64,000 nucleotides of DNA from Erigeron canadensis (lineage: Eukaryota; Streptophyta; Magnoliopsida; Asterales; Asteraceae), in the NCBI RefSeq assembly GCF_010389155.1, contig NC_057762.1, positions 33,230,055-33,294,054 on the forward strand, read 5' to 3'. Positions within the stretch are counted from its first letter, which is position 1. Each line of letters begins with the position of its first letter. Positions 12,653 through 24,090 of the stretch are shown piece after piece. The position numbers and the translations under genes are program-made. The notes beneath the pieces were generated by a model. That model was not told the origin of the DNA and searched no databases. It saw only the letters and a program-made list of their open reading frames with translations.

Positions 12653-13581
12653 AAGAGATAGCGCGCTATCTCACATCAAAGAGTTGTAATTATGAGTTTT
12701 ACAAATATGAATTAATCAAAGATTCAAGTCCAATAAAATATTTAGCATTTGCTTTGTATAAATTAATTAAAATAAATTGTATCAATATTACCCAAGATAT
12801 ATTACTATATTAGTCATGAATCAATAAACAATATAAACACAAGTTGAAAGTTATATACAATGAACAGATTAAAAACCAGATTTTCTTAAAAAATAATCAA
12901 CTTTACCAGCAAATAAAACATCAAATATGAAATATGAGCATCTACGGTGAAATCGATAAGTTTATATTATGTGATATATGCAAAACATGACTTTTTGATA
13001 AATTGTAGTTTCTCGATAAATATTCATTGACATTTAGTACTTACGAGCAAAATACCCGCAAATTGCGCTAGAATTTTATAACCACTTTTTTAGAAGAATA
13101 CATTGGTTACAGAGTGTCAAAAATATAGATTATAAGATTCTGTCGATTGTTTAAAACTATATGGTATTTTAGTGTTGTAGTGCGTAGAGTGACATTTTGG
13201 GAACCATAAAATATGCTGAAAGAGTCATTTTGGGAAAAAAAAATATGCTTAATCTCTTAATCCAATTTTTATTTTTATTTTTTTTATAATAAGGGATTAA
13301 AGATAACAATAATTAAGATACTTAAAATACATAACACTACTTTTAAAATAAAGATTTGAAAGTAGCTTAGAGTTGGCGACACGACGCAGTTAGAAGAAAA
13401 TATAGAGATGAGAATATCCTAGAGAATATATACGCAACAAGCAGAAAGCAACAGTATATATCATATGTATGTGTGTCTCTTTAAGGCTGCTTAATTTCTG
13501 CTTTCCCCATTCATCATTGCTTTCAACATTTTTTCCGAATAGTCTAGCCCCACTACTTAGTTTCTTTTAGTTGCCCACCAA

Positions 13582-13620
<39 letters not shown>

Positions 13621-15798
13621 ATTTTCATTTTATAACAACTACTTTATAAAAAGTTTAGTGATAGTTAACTAAATATATACATAGAGTGAATGGATAGAGT
13701 TAAAAGGAAATAGAGTTCACGCTTTTAGTGCAATTATTCTTTCAATATTCAAAATACCCAAATGCAATGATACAATTGAGCTTAAAATCTTTGTTGCGTT
13801 ACAGCGCAAGTCTTACAAAGCACAATATATAAAACAATTAATATATATGCAATCCCATCAACATAAAGCACTAGGTGATCCTTACACAACATGTTTTTGC
13901 TATACACAAAAATATATACATGATATGATTGTACTGTATATGAATCACCTTCTCTAAAACTCCCCTCTCTAAATATGGTTTTGTTGACTATATTTACTTC
14001 CATTTCTCTACAACAATTATCATATCACACGTTATTCTTTAAAGGGTACTCAAAATATCAATATGAATTTAATTTTGAAAAAAATGATAACTTTTCAAAA
14101 TGGGAAATGATAATTGTACCACTAATTTCTATTAATTTACCACAATTTACTAGTTTTATAGCATACAGTACAAGTTGATAATGTTTATATGTGATAAATA
14201 TATCATTGGTTTTGGTACAAACATCACTTCCTTTTCAAAATATATTGACATATTGAAAAACTTAAATACAAGCTTTTGTTTTATACGCGTACTAGAGTAA
14301 CTTATAATTTTGGTCCGTTACTTATAATTTTGGTCCGTATTATTGTCATGAAATAACAAGTTTCATCGTAAAAATTTGATCGGTCAACGCTTTTGGTTCA
14401 AATCACTAAAGGCCGTTTATTGTAAAGTCACGTGACCTGGGGAATCAAATCACCCATGATGGTATTTTGGTAACCATGGGCGGATCCATCTAGCTAGTAA
14501 CAAGCCAGGGTGCAATCGAGCCCATTAAAGAATATATATGTTTGTTAAATTTAGTGTAAACTCTCATTTTATCTTAGCGTATATTTGGTTTCATTTTAGT
14601 TATGAACCGATTAACTTTGCAAATAAAGATTATATTATTTTGAACTTGTTTGAAGAGATTTTCTTTGATGGTATTGTCCCTATATAATTATGAAGAGGTA
14701 GACGAATTGTAAATTGTGGGCATATCCCTTTTGTTACTATCAAACTCGTAATCATAACATTATTGTCATTTATAAACAAATGAAAAGCATTTGGCCTTTG
14801 CACAAAGTATAGATTTTTTAAGGCCTATTGCTCTAGTTGACCTTTGCTAGCTAGCTTAATTTTTATACTTTTAGTAATAACCATAATATGCTCTTAATAA
14901 TAATAAAGTCTTAAAACTGATCGGGGCATTTGTACCTTGTGAAGTAGCGTAATGTGTTACTTGAATTAATGAATGAAATCAATTCAACGGGTCTCAGAAC
15001 TAAAAGGGATCGGTTGGTACATAGATTTAGAAATTTGATGATGAAATGAAATTTAGAATTTTCAATAACCTATAATGACAGAGAAAAGAAATCCATATTT
15101 CATCGATCCCATCAAATTTTCTTAAATTTATTGACTAAACGGGCGATAGATCGAAGTTGCCAAAGAGATTTCGTCATATTTCAGTTTAAAATGATTCATC
15201 AACTTGAACATTCAGAATAAACAAAGTTTTAAACATCCGTATTAGAAAATTATTATCAATATCAATACATCTCAAAAAAAAATTTAAGATGTTATTGTAC
15301 TAATTACTATATATGGTGACTACTCTAATGAGATTTTTGGAAAGAAAAAGAAAAGAAACAAGGGTCAAGTCACAAGTGGGTCTGATGAGCACAAAAATAG
15401 TCTCCCACTTACGTAGTTAATATTGAAACGTTTTCTCTTATTAGTGTGGAAGTCCCTAGTTTTGTTGTCCCCTATAAAGACCAATTTCAAAAAGGATAAA
15501 AAAAAACCATGGTATAAATGTGTTTATACAAATCCAAGTTTCCTCATCCACCAACCCAATAAACTCCTTTATGAGGTTTTAGTATTTGAAAATACATAGA
15601 CTTTTGGCAGTGATTTTGGCCATTAGTTAAAGATCAACGGTGCCTATTGATCCGTCATTGTGTTGAAAGTAATGACACATAAATCATAATAATGCATTAT
15701 TCATCTATGGGTAAATAGACGTGGAACGAATGAAAACCATGGTGCATTTCGTGATATTCTTAAATTGTAAGTTTGGTTTTAAAAACATACAATACAAG
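12653..15798. other. AT-rich intergenic DNA with a CA/TA microsatellite
   Basis: No gene was recognised. A compound microsatellite, (CA)n followed by (TA)n, lies at about 13581-13620. The stretch at 14301-14339 is a short tandem repeat (separate entry). Other short open frames lack family resemblance. Confidence 0.5.
14301..14339. repeat. Two-copy tandem repeat, 20-bp unit
   Basis: The unit cttataattttggtccgtta at 14301-14320 is repeated at 14321-14339 with one base lost. Such short perfect repeats point to recent slippage. Confidence 0.8.
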
Positions 15799-15813
15799 CT
15801 TATCTGAGTAAGT

Positions 15814-16051
15814 TTTTTTGAAAAGCAACAATAGATAAATGGTTAGTACGCTTACGTGGATACGTCCATGTCGGTTAGTTCGACTCCAGAGAACGCTCTA
15901 AATGGTTTGTTCTGTATGTGTTAGATGAATATGACATTGCTAAAACTCCTTCACCACATTTGCATTTGACAGGATTCAAACCTGGGATCCTTATGAGGAA
16001 ATCACATTGATGAAAACCTCCTGACCATTGAGCTAAATACTCCAATGACAA
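15814..16051 (-). mobile_element. tRNA-derived SINE with perfect 15-bp target duplication
   Basis: On the minus strand an RNA polymerase III A box, TAGCTCAATGG, is followed by a B box, GGTTTGAATCC, and the element ends in a short A run. Both flanks carry cttatctgagtaagt (15799-15813 and 16052-16066), a perfect 15-bp duplication. That combination is diagnostic of a SINE. An open frame across it is not a gene. Confidence 0.88.
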
Positions 16052-16171
16052 CTTATCTGAGTAAGTTATCAGATTAATTAACTTAATATTGAAAAAGAAG
16101 ATCAATTCTCTCGATAGAGACTTAATATCATTTAAGGTATTTAGAGAGGCTTTATAGTAAAAGTTTTTAGA

Positions 16172-16227
16172 TACTCACTCTTGGATGTAGCTACCTTGAT
16201 ACTCACTCTTGGATGTAGCTACCTTGA
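16172..16227. repeat. Perfect two-copy tandem repeat, 28-bp unit
   Basis: A 28-bp unit (starts tactcactcttggatg, ends agctaccttga) occurs at 16172-16199 and again, base for base, at 16200-16227. It does not belong to any open frame. Confidence 0.9.
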
Positions 16228-17118
16228 TCTAAGTCAACATTGTTTTAGTTGTTTGTACCTAAAATTTTCTTCATTACTCTGTTTAAAATCTGGGTTTATT
16301 TTGAGATATTTGATGTTAATACTTGATATTATTAAAGTTATGATATGTTTTACTTAGTAATTTTTTTTTTAATTTTACTATGATAAGGTTACATTCTTTT
16401 AGTTACCGGTCATAATAGTATAATATTGTGAGAACGGTATGTTCGATCCGATATTCAAATCATTGAATAAATCCCCTATAACAAACCGTTGGAGATGATC
16501 TTGCCAATTTAAGTTAGATATGGTCCATAAATTCATAATGCTAAGTATTTTAAAACCGGGAAATGATATCTTCCAGGTAAATAACCTAATAATTCTTTTA
16601 AAAATGTTACTTATTCGTTCTCTTTTTTAATCTTATACTTCGATTCTACTAAGTGTCATAATTACATAATTAGGAGGCTTTTTACGAGAATTTTTAAAAA
16701 AATTATCATTTTTCTTTAAATCATAAACTTTAGCAAAATTAGCAAAAGATTTATCATTTTTCTTTAACTAGAAGCGATAAAAAAAAAATCACAAATAGGG
16801 CAAAATTAAAATCCATGTAAAATAAATCCAAAAGGAAACAAAATATTAAAACCTATAGCAAAATTTTAAAAATTCATGAAAAATTTAAAAATACATGACA
16901 AAATATAATTTCGGGAGGGGCATTGGCCCCCTTGGTACCACCCCTGCTTTTAACCACATCTAAGATACGAAATTGGGAAATACAAATAATTTTTGTACCC
17001 ACGTATATATCAGATATTAAACTGATTTTCATAAATAGTTTGTCCCACTCCTCTCTTACTTGTTGTCACCTTTTAAATATGGGTAGAGATCCTCTCAAGC
17101 TATTTCAACTTGAAGAAT

Positions 17119-17745
17119 AAAGTTGAATAATTTTGATCATTGAATTATAAACAAAAATCAAGTTTCAAAAATGATTATTGAATCTAAAGAGTTTTTTTCC
17201 AAATTGGTGTAGTGGAAAAAATTATTTAACAAACTAGTATGGTTTCAAAAATATTTATCAATATGGGTTAAAACTTAATTTTATTTAATATTTATGTTTG
17301 TTAGACTTAAAAATAAAACAAAACATTCTCTATAATGGTTGCTTAAAAAAAACATTTATCTTTTTCAATCCTATCTCACCGGTAGGGATGAGAAAAAAAA
17401 ACCGAAACCTGTGACCCGACCCGTTCGAAGGGCTAACAGGCTGGATCACGGGTCAAGCTTTTGTTGCATTTTCGGGTCACGGGTTGGACCGGGCCGGGTC
17501 AAGCCAAAAACCGGTAAAAGGTGAAAGAAACCCGTGACCCGCCCGAACCGAACGATCACGAGCCGGGTTACGGTTTCGATTTTCATGTACTTGCGGGTCG
17601 CGGGCCGGACCGGGTTTTCGCGAGTAAAATCATACTAGTTTGGTAAATAATTTTACCCATTACACCAATTTGGAAAAAAAACTCGAATCTAAATCCTTAT
17701 TTTAATCTAATGGTTAAATTCTTTTAACTTTACTCTCTAATAATC
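17119..17745. mobile_element. Element with ~130-bp inverted ends and a GC-rich centre
   Basis: The arms at about 17119-17260 and 17625-17745 are inverted copies; landmarks are ccaaattggtgtagtgg and aaactagtatgg on the left against ccattacaccaatttgg and catactagttt on the right. The centre (17385-17625) is unlike the AT-rich surroundings, with many gacccg/cgggtc and ccgg motifs. A similar GC-rich motif stands at 61680-61740. Long inverted ends without coding capacity suggest a Mutator-like or foldback element, perhaps with another element nested in its centre. No target duplication was fixed. Confidence 0.6.
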
Positions 17746-20393
17746 AAAAACCAATTAACTTTATCCCTAAAGTCTCCTACCTTTAATAGTGCAAATGAAT
17801 ATATATAAATGAGAGGACTGAATTGACATTTGATACACAAGAAAAGTTTGATAAAGAACTTTATGAAAAGCGAAAACCCAGGGACTAAACTTGCGACTTG
17901 TGTCATCATTTGTCTTGCTTTACTCAAGTAAAATTCCTTTATCGTACCAGATTAAGAAAGTGCTTACATTAGGTAGCGTTTGCTAGCCGCCACATTTACC
18001 AAACATGACTAGACGCATAGAAACAATCACATAAAAAAAATACTCGAATTATTAGTATGCAAAATAAAATCGGTAAACATCAAAATTCTTAAGATTACTG
18101 TTAGTTATTTTCACAATATCGGATCAGAATAACATGAGTTAATTCAACTTAATTCAAAGTTGATGTTAATATCTCCTATCTTGGAAAAAATATATATAAA
18201 AGAATGTTTTACAACTACTTTAAGGCTCGAACACTGTGAATATCGCGTTGTGATTCAGTGGATGGCAATGACCAAACATGAAACAACATGGTATGACGCT
18301 ATAATAACCAGTTGAGTTTATTTTCATATGAAATTGCTATATGCCTATATGCATTTTAATATAAAAATTAATATAATTTATTTAGTCTAATTATAGATAA
18401 ACATGAAAATGAGATCAAACATGTTATTGGATTAGGGTAGTGGCGGTATCAAAATTTAAGTTTTGTCATGTTATTTTAAATTCTTTATAGATTTTTAATA
18501 TTTTATCCCTTTTAAATTTATTTTTTATGAATTTTTTAATTTTGTCATCTTTAAGAATTATATCTCTGAATTAAGGAATTGCTAATATATCAACCTAGAG
18601 ATTGTTAGTAATATATATAAATATAATATATATATATATATATATATATTATTTTATATAAAAAAAACTCGATTATCTTTGAATTTTGATGTTAAAGAGT
18701 AGAATATTTTATACACATGCAACTCATAAAGTTGTTTATTAACCCGTAGATTAAAAGTAACGATGATGAAAAATAATTAATGAATTGAAAATTATATTTC
18801 ATAAAATATATCATTTAAGAAAAATGCTAACTATACCCTTAATGTGCATAAAATTAGAAATTATATTCTTTACAACAAAAGGTAATTCTTGAACTTTATA
18901 ATTAAATTGAAATTATTTTACATCATATCCTTAATGACTCTAATTTGTACATATTTTAAGTCTGTTAAAGATACATATCATGCTCACAAGGAAACGAAAT
19001 CCAAAGAATAAATACAAAAATATTCTCGTAACATATATCTACTAACGTTATCAACAAAATCTATTTTTAACACGGAAATTTAATAAGGTGATGTGGAAAA
19101 CAGACAACGCTTAAGAGGAGGTTCCGAGTAGCCGAGTCCCACACCGACAATAAATACGTCTGCATTCATTGATTTTCTATATTCATTACAATCTCTTTTT
19201 CATACCAAAGTAACAATCGAGAAAAGTATATACCTCTAATATTCTTTATTGTAATCCTAATTATTTGATTTTTATAAATAATTATATTATATGAGGCTAT
19301 GAGTTGTTTATTAACTGGATTCATAAAATAAATATCGGTTATTCTAATATTTACCATCGAGTCATAATGTCATATATTGAGTATATATATGTTAGTATAT
19401 GTATTTAATACGTTTCATTTAAAAAAAAAAGCTAAACATGATAAACTATAACTTAGAATAGGAATAAAGTCATCACTAACGTTTTGCCGTTTTGGTGTGG
19501 GGGGGGGGGGGGGGGGGGTAATAGAGAAAGAATGAATGATATCATTCATTCTTTAATATATTAAAATATGTATCCCAAACAATCACACCAAATCAAAGGT
19601 TCTTCACCAAATGGATGATATCATCCCTTTTGAAAAAAAGGAACTTAAATTACTCCCTCATATTAATTTAATATGAAAATATATATATATATATATATAT
19701 ATATAATAGAATATGCAAGATACGCACTCAATTAGAAAATTTGTCAACAATAGAACTTGATGTTATTGATTTTAAAAGTATATATAAAAATTATTTTATT
19801 ACACCCAAATTTATGGTTACTTTCTGTAGTTAGTATATACGTGTATAACCTGCGATTTCAAAATGTCGATAACAAATGTTAAATTTGTAATCAACATCTG
19901 CGACAATTATGTATATATTTTATACGCATCCATTTATATATATATTATAAATAATAAAATAATGATAATAATAATCGCTTGATATATTATATTTTCATCA
20001 ATATTTAAAGTAAATGAGTGAGTTATATAAAACGAGAATCCACTAAAGTTATTTTTAACTTTATTAATAGTTGAAAGCATAATAATCATTGGATAAAAAT
20101 AAAGGGTTAAGTTTTAAAATTAATCTTTAAATCTTAACCTTTAATTTTAATATAAAAGTCAGAATTCAACTTAGAGGATTTCAATCTACTTATGTGGCCG
20201 ATGTTAATAGTAGGGGTTTCAACCTTTATTTTTTGGCTTTTTAGCTATTCAAGGCCTAACCTTGTGCTCAATAGATGACTTCTGCCTCAACACATCTCGA
20301 AAATTTCTCACTAATTTCCCGACACATGTAATTCAAATTTTTTGGTTAAATTTAATTATCGTGTTGTTATTAGCTGGAATTATTAAGTAATTA
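17746..20393. other. AT-rich intergenic DNA with simple repeats
   Basis: No gene was recognised. It holds TA microsatellites at about 18610-18650 and 19680-19706, the G run listed separately, and near-palindromes around gatatcat at 19535-19550 and 19615-19626. Confidence 0.5.
19499..19518 (+). repeat. Uninterrupted run of about 20 G
   Basis: A homopolymer of roughly 20 guanines in a very AT-rich setting. The length of such a run is easily misread in sequencing or assembly. Confidence 0.9.
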
Positions 20394-20705
20394 TCTATAC
20401 TACTTATTTAAAAAAATACCTTCATGTTGAAAGTCATATTGGTGAAATGTCTAAAATGTCCTTCCATGTAATATTTTCATCTACTACTCTTAAGATATGT
20501 AATATTTTTATTTAGCATTAAAATATTTTTACTTACACTACTCCTTAACATTAATGATTAAGTTATACTATCAATCCTTTATTTTTTTAAAATATCCCAA
20601 TTAATAATCTACATCAATCGATGTCTCATTTATCACAAATAATCGCATTTACCACCACATCATCGACGCCACAACTACCGCCGCATTGCGCGGGTAACGT
20701 GCTAT
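20394..20705 (+). mobile_element. Small non-autonomous Helitron, degenerate 3' end
   Basis: Begins TCTATACTACTTATTT directly after an A. Near the end is the GC-rich motif ccgcattgcgcggg, which can fold as a small hairpin, followed by gtaacgtgctat, where an intact element would end CTAG. About 312 bp with no coding region. The same GC-rich end motif recurs at 62018-62042 and, inverted, at 36896 and 42860. Confidence 0.6.
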
Positions 20706-21498
20706 CAAATTAAAAATAAATATAATGACTCATTTGAAAATTATCTTGATCGACATTTTCATAAAAATATATATACAAATAGGATACATATATCACATTT
20801 AGCACATTACCAATCTTTTTACAAATTTACATTTACCTAAACAAATTTAGTTGCATTGTTTTATGACGCCAGAAAATCCAATATATCCGACCACAATTAT
20901 CAAAAATAAACCATTTCTCTTCATAAATCGTTATGGCTTCGTCACTAAGAAAAATCAAAATTAATTGAATTTGAATTCACTAACTCGAATTAATAGTATT
21001 AATTAGATTAAAATTCGAATCCAAGGAGTCTCGTGTATCACGCTCAAGCTAACTTCTTTCTTTTTTGCCTTTTAATCCCACCATTAAAATTTCTTCAATT
21101 CTTTCTTCCTAGCTCCGCCGTTTTTAATTTAATTTTATCCTCACCACCGGCCGGAAAACATACAAAAAACTACTCGTAATTAAGAGTAATAGGCACAAAA
21201 AAACCTATGACAAGGAAAATATAACTATCTACTTTAATTACCGCAATATACACAACAATGTAAATTACGGTGTATGAATAAAAAGTTGCGGTAAGTATAT
21301 CAAATTCATGGAAAATATATATTTAATCTCAAACTTTTTCATTCATCAAAACCTGGTTGATACATAACTCTTAACTATATATCTCTAATCTCACATGCAT
21401 ATTCCCGAAAACAAAACAAAATTGTGGGGACTCATTATCAAAATTTATGTTCCTCTGAATTTAAAGAGGAACGACTATATATAAATATAGATATAAAA
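20706..21498. other. 3' flank of the first GDU-type gene
   Basis: AT-rich DNA without a recognised gene. The part nearest 21498 should include the 3' UTR of the minus-strand gene; no definite poly(A) signal was chosen. Confidence 0.4.
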
Positions 21499-21795
21499 TT
21501 AATTAGCAATATCTGAAGGTGTTGCTAAGTAGGTAGGAACTTCATCTCCAGCCATGATAACAGCTAATTTAGGACTAGAATCTATTCCATCACCACCATT
21601 GTACACATTAGTTGTCACCTTTTGTGAATCATCAACAACACCGCTTTCGATATCTTCAGTTCGCCTTTTTCGTTGAGAACAAGCTAGGATTATCAAAGCC
21701 ACGGTTATAAGTGCAAGAATTACTGATATTCCACCAAATAAATATATCAATGGTGAATCAAATCTCCATAAAGAAGCTCCCGATGATGACCCCAT
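21499..21795 (-). CDS. GLUTAMINE DUMPER-like small membrane protein
   Basis: Single exon, 98 residues. A short N-terminus is followed by PLIYLFGG and one hydrophobic segment (about residues 15-39) ending in CSQRKRR, which suggests a single membrane pass with a basic cytosolic face. Near the C-terminus is the family signature VIMAGDEVPTYLA, containing the VIMAG motif. Members I know of run from about 100 to 160 residues, so this is at the short end. Known family role: single-pass plasma-membrane proteins whose overexpression in Arabidopsis raises amino-acid export; the VIMAG motif is needed for function and for binding the ubiquitin ligase LOG2. That this copy does the same is inferred. The ATG at 21795 gives the PxYLFGG spacing typical of the family. 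A relative lies about 14 kb away at 35732-36085 on the same strand. Confidence 0.88.
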   Translation of the reverse strand: MGSSSGASLWRFDSPLIYLFGGISVILALITVALIILACSQRKRRTEDIESGVVDDSQKVTTNVYNGGDGIDSSPKLAVIMAGDEVPTYLATPSDIAN

Positions 21796-21897
21796 TATGG
21801 TATAATGAAAATTGTGAGAGAAGAAGAGGAGAAATGACTATGTGTTTTCTATGGTGTGAATTGTGAGGATTGTATAAGAAGAGAGACATACATTTAC

Positions 21898-21907
21898 ATT
21901 TATAATG
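21898..21907 (-). promoter_or_regulatory. Probable TATA box of the first GDU-type gene
   Basis: On the minus strand, cattataaat lies about 105 bases before the ATG at 21795, followed by a CT-rich leader. Position and sequence fit a plant TATA box. Confidence 0.5.
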
Positions 21908-21909
21908 GC

Positions 21910-23376
21910 AGATGTGCAAAATGTTATGCACAAAATACATATCATTAAAACAAAAGTTAATCATAATGGGGTATAGTAATGTATTGAGCCATAAATAAAG
22001 GTTGGATTCTTTTCCATTTTTTTAGATAATTGTTTATTTTAAGAAATTTCTCGGTGCTTGAGAATACACTACTGAAATTTTTCTTTATAAACATTTAAAA
22101 TATGTGTTAAAGATTAACTTTAAATAATGCACATATAAATTTTTATGTAGAAAAAATAAAATTTTAGTTAAAACAAAAGTAATATGTAATTCAAAATTAA
22201 TGTATCAAAAGTTTAAATACAATTTTTTTAAGGAAAATGATAGGGCTATCATTAACAATTTATTACATGCTTAAAAACTTGTACATTATATATTAAAAAC
22301 CGCCCTCTGATTTTTCTAACAGCAAGGTACAAATTTTAATGCACTCAATTAGTGTTTACTGACAACCCTTAGAGCTGTCACTAACAAAACCCTTTTTTTA
22401 ACGGTAAATACTTTCATAGGACAAAGATGTTTTTTAGAGGAAAAAAAAATTTTCAAAATTTTTGATACAAAGATTGGATATGTCTTGTATTATCATTAAT
22501 ATTTGTCGTTTACATTGGTGGTCACTGGTCAAAAACTCAAATTTACTTTTAAATTGCTGGCTGTCTAACTAATGAGAATGACGACATGATGGTAATACTA
22601 GTTTTTCAGGTCATGATTAATTATCACTTTGATCATAAACATAAATAAAGTTACAACTTACAACTAAACTTATCTAAATTATCGTTTTTTTCTCATATTA
22701 TAACTTTTACAGCGGCACTTAATATGGAAAAAAAATAATAATAAAATAAAATAAAATAAAAAAACATTTAAACTTTTCTTATTAAAAATCTACCCTTAAA
22801 TTTTATGATAATATACAATTATTTAATATATTTTAATTGTATCCTTAAAGGTTGCGTTAAACAAAACCTATCCATATATCATATATTATCATTAAAGTGT
22901 AATTAAATGTGACAATAGCCATTGGTACCCGTCACCCATTATAATTAGGGCTCACAGGGAAAATCTTAAATGACGAGGGTTTGATCCTTAAAGATGCCCA
23001 TATTTTATGAGAATTAAGTAGAGGTGTTTCACCGGCACCCAAAGCCTTAGGGTGGTATCCAAGCTAAGGGATACCGGAGACAGGGTACCTTCCTTCAACC
23101 TTTTTAAGTGTAATTAACAAAAATAAATTAAATTTTTATTTGTACTTTGACATTTTGAAATTAAATATAACACTTTATTAAAAAATAATTATATCACATG
23201 AACTTTACCTTTAAATACCGAAAAAAATAACCATTTGAATTAAAAAATAATGAGAATCTTTAAATTATAATTTGATATGTTCATATGTGAACGGCGTAAT
23301 CAAATTTTTTTACATGTAATCGAACAAATCATATTATGCGTATTTAATATTACATATATTTATATATGAATATTTA
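21910..23376. other. Upstream DNA, no gene recognised
   Basis: Mostly AT-rich. A GC-richer patch at about 22915-23095 contains ggtacccgtcaccc and, later, gataccggag and cagggtacc in roughly inverted order, plus gggtttgatcc; it may be an old repeat, but I could not classify it. Confidence 0.4.
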
Positions 23377-23945
23377 CTAGAAAATTTCGGACCCCGCGTT
23401 GCGGGGTTTCAATTGTTTTGTTGAAATGGTTACGTTATTTTAGTATATTTGTGCTAAACCTTCACCGCTTAATTAAAAATAATTATGTCATGAATATGTT
23501 TATTTAAAATTGTGCAAGAAACCAAAAAATAACTCGTAGTGGAAACATCAACATATTAGTTCTATGTTTAAATGGATGCGATGTAGCAAAATGAGTGGTA
23601 CTGAGTGTGTCACAAAAAGATTGGATGACTCAAAATGAAAAAAATGGGAAAAAAAAACCCAAAAAGCAATCCGTAATAAGAAAATCCCGGAAAATGATGT
23701 AATGTGGCGAAATCCGAATAGCAATACGGGGTGTAACATTAACGAATAGCAACTCGTCACGTATACGAATTGCTATTCACAAAAGAAAAAAAATGTGCAA
23801 AAATCAATAGAAAAACTAAACGAAATTCAATATATAAAATCATCCAATTAAAAAATACTATGTGGTGATAACGTGTAAGAATATTAAAACCCATGGTCAC
23901 TGTTCATAACCATAGGCTTTAATATATATATATATATATATATAT
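23377..23945 (-). mobile_element. Helitron with perfect 3' hairpin; 5' end uncertain
   Basis: On the minus strand the 3' end is CTAG directly before T (23377-23380 on the plus strand is ctag, preceded by a). Just inside is a perfect hairpin at 23392-23406, ccccgc gtt gcgggg. A second hairpin lies at about 23740-23778 (gaatagcaactcg against cgaattgctattc). The 5' end is placed near the TA run at 23920-23945 by analogy only. Parts of the body resemble 54030-54170. Confidence 0.65.
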
Positions 23946-24090
23946 AGTAATTACATAAAATAGACCCGATGTAAATAACTTATAGCCAAGGTGTATTATT
24001 TGGTTACTTAATATTAAACTTGATTGATTTTGTTTGATTTGCGAAACATCACACATTATTATAATCTAAAATGTGAATTAGTAGGTAAAT

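Noticed and set aside
15875..16105. 76-codon minus-strand open frame
   Set aside because: It runs across a SINE with A and B boxes and a perfect target duplication.
22915..23095. GC-richer patch with ggtaccc and gggtacc words, considered as a SINE or an LTR end
   Set aside because: No A box, no target duplication and no clean inverted ends could be found.
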